Of a stretch of DNA of 29,131 bases, positions 27,727-29,131 are shown piece after piece. The stretch's first letter is position 1; each line of letters opens with the position of its first letter. The notes beneath the pieces are model-generated. The model saw nothing but the letters and a program-made list of their open reading frames with translations, did no database searches and was not told the origin of the DNA. The stretch lies in assembly GCA_013153135.1 (NCBI GenBank), contig JAADFA010000004.1, positions 1 through 29,131 of the forward strand, given 5' to 3'. Both the position numbers and the translations under genes were made by a program. Source of the stretch: Chloroflexota bacterium. GTDB lineage: Bacteria > Chloroflexota > Anaerolineae > Anaerolineales > DRMV01.

Positions 27727-29131
27727 ATGAGCATCCGTTTTGGCACAGACGGATGGCGGGCGGTTATCTCTGAGACATTCACCTTCCACAACTTGCGTTT
27801 GGTCGCCCAGGCCATCGCCGATGCCCTGCGTCAGATCGATGTGCCCGAGGACCGTACCCAAGCCATCGCGGTTGGGTATGACACGCGCTTTTTATCTGAT
27901 CGGTATGCGCACGAGGTCGCGCGCGTGTTGGCAGCGAACGGTTACCAGGTATATCTCACGCGCGCGGATGTGCCTACCCCTGTGCTCTCCCATACGGTAC
28001 GGCACTTGCGCGCCCGGGGCGGCGTGATGATCACCGCGTCGCATAATCCGCCGCGCTATAACGGTGTGAAACTCAAGGCCTATTATGGCGGTCCAGCCCC
28101 GCGTGCATGGATCCGGCAGGTGGAAATGGCCCTGGACGAGAACGAACGCGCGGCGCGTGGCCCGAACCTCATTGACATGCGTCAGGCCGAGGCCGAGGGG
28201 CGCATCCACCGCTTCAATCCTTTGCCTGCGTATTACGAACATATCGCGGGGCTCCTCAGCTTAGATGCCCTATTGGATGCACAGCTGCGGGTTGTGGTGG
28301 ACGCGATGCACGGCTCGGGTCGAGGGGTGGTATCGGGTTTTTTGCGCGGGGGGCGCGTGCACGTTCAGGAAATTCGGGCCGAGATGAACCCAGGTTTCGG
28401 TGGCATTCATCCTGAACCCATCCCGCGTTACCTTTCGGCCCTGACCAATGCACTGGCCCACGGCCTGGGCGACGTGGGCTTGGCCATGGACGGCGATGCG
28501 GATCGCATCGGCGCAGTCGACGAAAAAGGACGCTTCGTCGATCCGCACCGCATCCTAGCCTTGACCGTGCGGTATTTGGCCGAAGTTCGAGGATGGCGTG
28601 GCTCGGTCGTGCGAACGGTCTCCACCACGCGCATGGTGGATCGCCTCGCCCAGCGCTTCGGTCTGCCGTTGCACGAAACCCCGGTGGGCTTTGAACACAT
28701 CAGTGCCTACATGGTCCAAGAGCCCGTGCTCGCGGGCGGAGAAGAATCGGGCAGCATCTCCATTCTAGGGCACATCCCTGAAGGGGATGGCGTGCTGATG
28801 GGCCTGCTGCTTTTGGAGATGATGGCCGTGCAGGGCGCCAGCTTGGCTGAGTTGGTTGACGACTTGTTGGCCCAGTACGGCCCGGCCCACTATCGTCGCG
28901 TGGACCTTCGCTTGCGCCGCCCGGTCGACAAAAAGGCGCTCACGCGTTTCCTGGCTGAGCATGCACCGGCGCAACTCGGCGGTGAGCCGGTGCGCGACGT
29001 GCTTACCGTGGACGGTTGCAAATACATCCTCGCGGACGATAGTTGGTTGCTCATCCGTCCTTCGGGCACCGAACCTGTGCTGCGGGTCTATGCCGAAGCG
29101 CGCAGCCCCGAGATGCTGGACGCGCTTTTGG
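27727..29131 (+). CDS. Phosphoglucomutase/phosphomannomutase (3' end cut by window)
   Basis: Alpha-D-phosphohexomutase family enzyme that interconverts hexose 1- and 6-phosphates. Starts MSIRFGTDGWRAV at ATG 27727 behind AAGGAGGCCTCC. Visible landmarks: the phosphoserine S105 in ITASHNPPRYNGVK, the metal loop D255-G-D257-A-D259-R, the sugar-binding GGEESG, and the C-terminal phosphate-binding RPSGTEPVLRVY. About 468 residues are in the window and only the last few seem missing. Sequence alone does not separate glucose, mannose or glucosamine preference. Confidence 0.93.
   Translation, partial: MSIRFGTDGWRAVISETFTFHNLRLVAQAIADALRQIDVPEDRTQAIAVGYDTRFLSDRYAHEVARVLAANGYQVYLTRADVPTPVLSHTVRHLRARGGVMITASHNPPRYNGVKLKAYYGGPAPRAWIRQVEMALDENERAARGPNLIDMRQAEAEGRIHRFNPLPAYYEHIAGLLSLDALLDAQLRVVVDAMHGSGRGVVSGFLRGGRVHVQEIRAEMNPGFGGIHPEPIPRYLSALTNALAHGLGDVGLAMDGDADRIGAVDEKGRFVDPHRILALTVRYLAEVRGWRGSVVRTVSTTRMVDRLAQRFGLPLHETPVGFEHISAYMVQEPVLAGGEESGSISILGHIPEGDGVLMGLLLLEMMAVQGASLAELVDDLLAQYGPAHYRRVDLRLRRPVDKKALTRFLAEHAPAQLGGEPVRDVLTVDGCKYILADDSWLLIRPSGTEPVLRVYAEARSPEMLDALL

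Noticed and set aside
1..29131. CRISPR arrays, insertion sequences, integrases or phage genes
   Set aside because: No regularly spaced repeats, transposase or integrase signatures were seen on either strand.

Overview
This high-GC bacterial window is dominated by the 3' part of the S10/spc/alpha ribosomal-protein cluster. The gene order (rplP ... secY-adk-map-rpmJ ... rpoA-rplQ-truA-rplM-rpsI), zinc-ribbon L24, S14, L36 and S4, RicT next to a Thr/Pro-linker membrane metalloprotease, and a menaquinone-type UbiE/MenG fit a Chloroflexota (Anaerolineae-like) genome. That taxonomic call is an inference from gene content and style, not from a database match.

Layout. Bases 3-8121 (+): rplP (5'-truncated), rpmC, rpsQ, rplN, rplX, rplE, rpsZ, rpsH, rplF, rplR, rpsE, rpmD, rplO, secY, adk, map, read as one operon. 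A sigma70-like promoter at 8145-8172 then starts rpmJ, rpsM, rpsK, rpsD, rpoA, rplQ, truA, a Fic/Doc-type toxin-antitoxin pair inserted in frame-overlap style, rplM and rpsI (8221-13821). infA, often found between map and rpmJ, is absent. Several gaps in the ribosomal cluster hold strong hairpins without U-tracts just before the next ribosome binding site. Bases 13837-14267: promoter, tRNA-Ser(UGA), tRNA-Ser(GCU), tRNA-Arg(GCG) and a strong terminator. Bases 14289-16886 (+): surE, a SAM methyltransferase and a transaldolase, closed by a terminator. Bases 17005-19541 (-): a PLP aminotransferase followed by an M20 peptidase.

Bases about 19.6-22.4 kb look different: visibly more AT-rich, with near-consensus promoters, a compact promoter-hairpin-terminator unit that looks like a roughly 75-nt small RNA, a secreted YiiX/NlpC-P60-like (permuted papain fold) gene split by one in-frame TAA, a lipoprotein with beta-propeller character, and about 400 bp with no supported gene. 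This segment looks like accessory DNA between housekeeping genes.

Bases 22398-24272 (-): pyrG with a leader that contains a terminator hairpin and an upstream segment able to pair with either of two near-identical downstream segments, a layout typical of transcription attenuation. Bases 24273-24559: GC-rich repeats and the promoter region of the last operon. Bases 24560-29131 (+): ricT (PSP1), a membrane-anchored HExxH metalloprotease, ubiE/menG and a phosphohexomutase cut by the window end; the first three are joined by ATGA overlaps.

The most interesting items are the toxin-antitoxin pair embedded in the rplQ-truA-rplM-rpsI transcription unit, the pyrG attenuator, the candidate small RNA, the nonsense-interrupted secreted enzyme, and the tRNA-Arg with a GCG anticodon.
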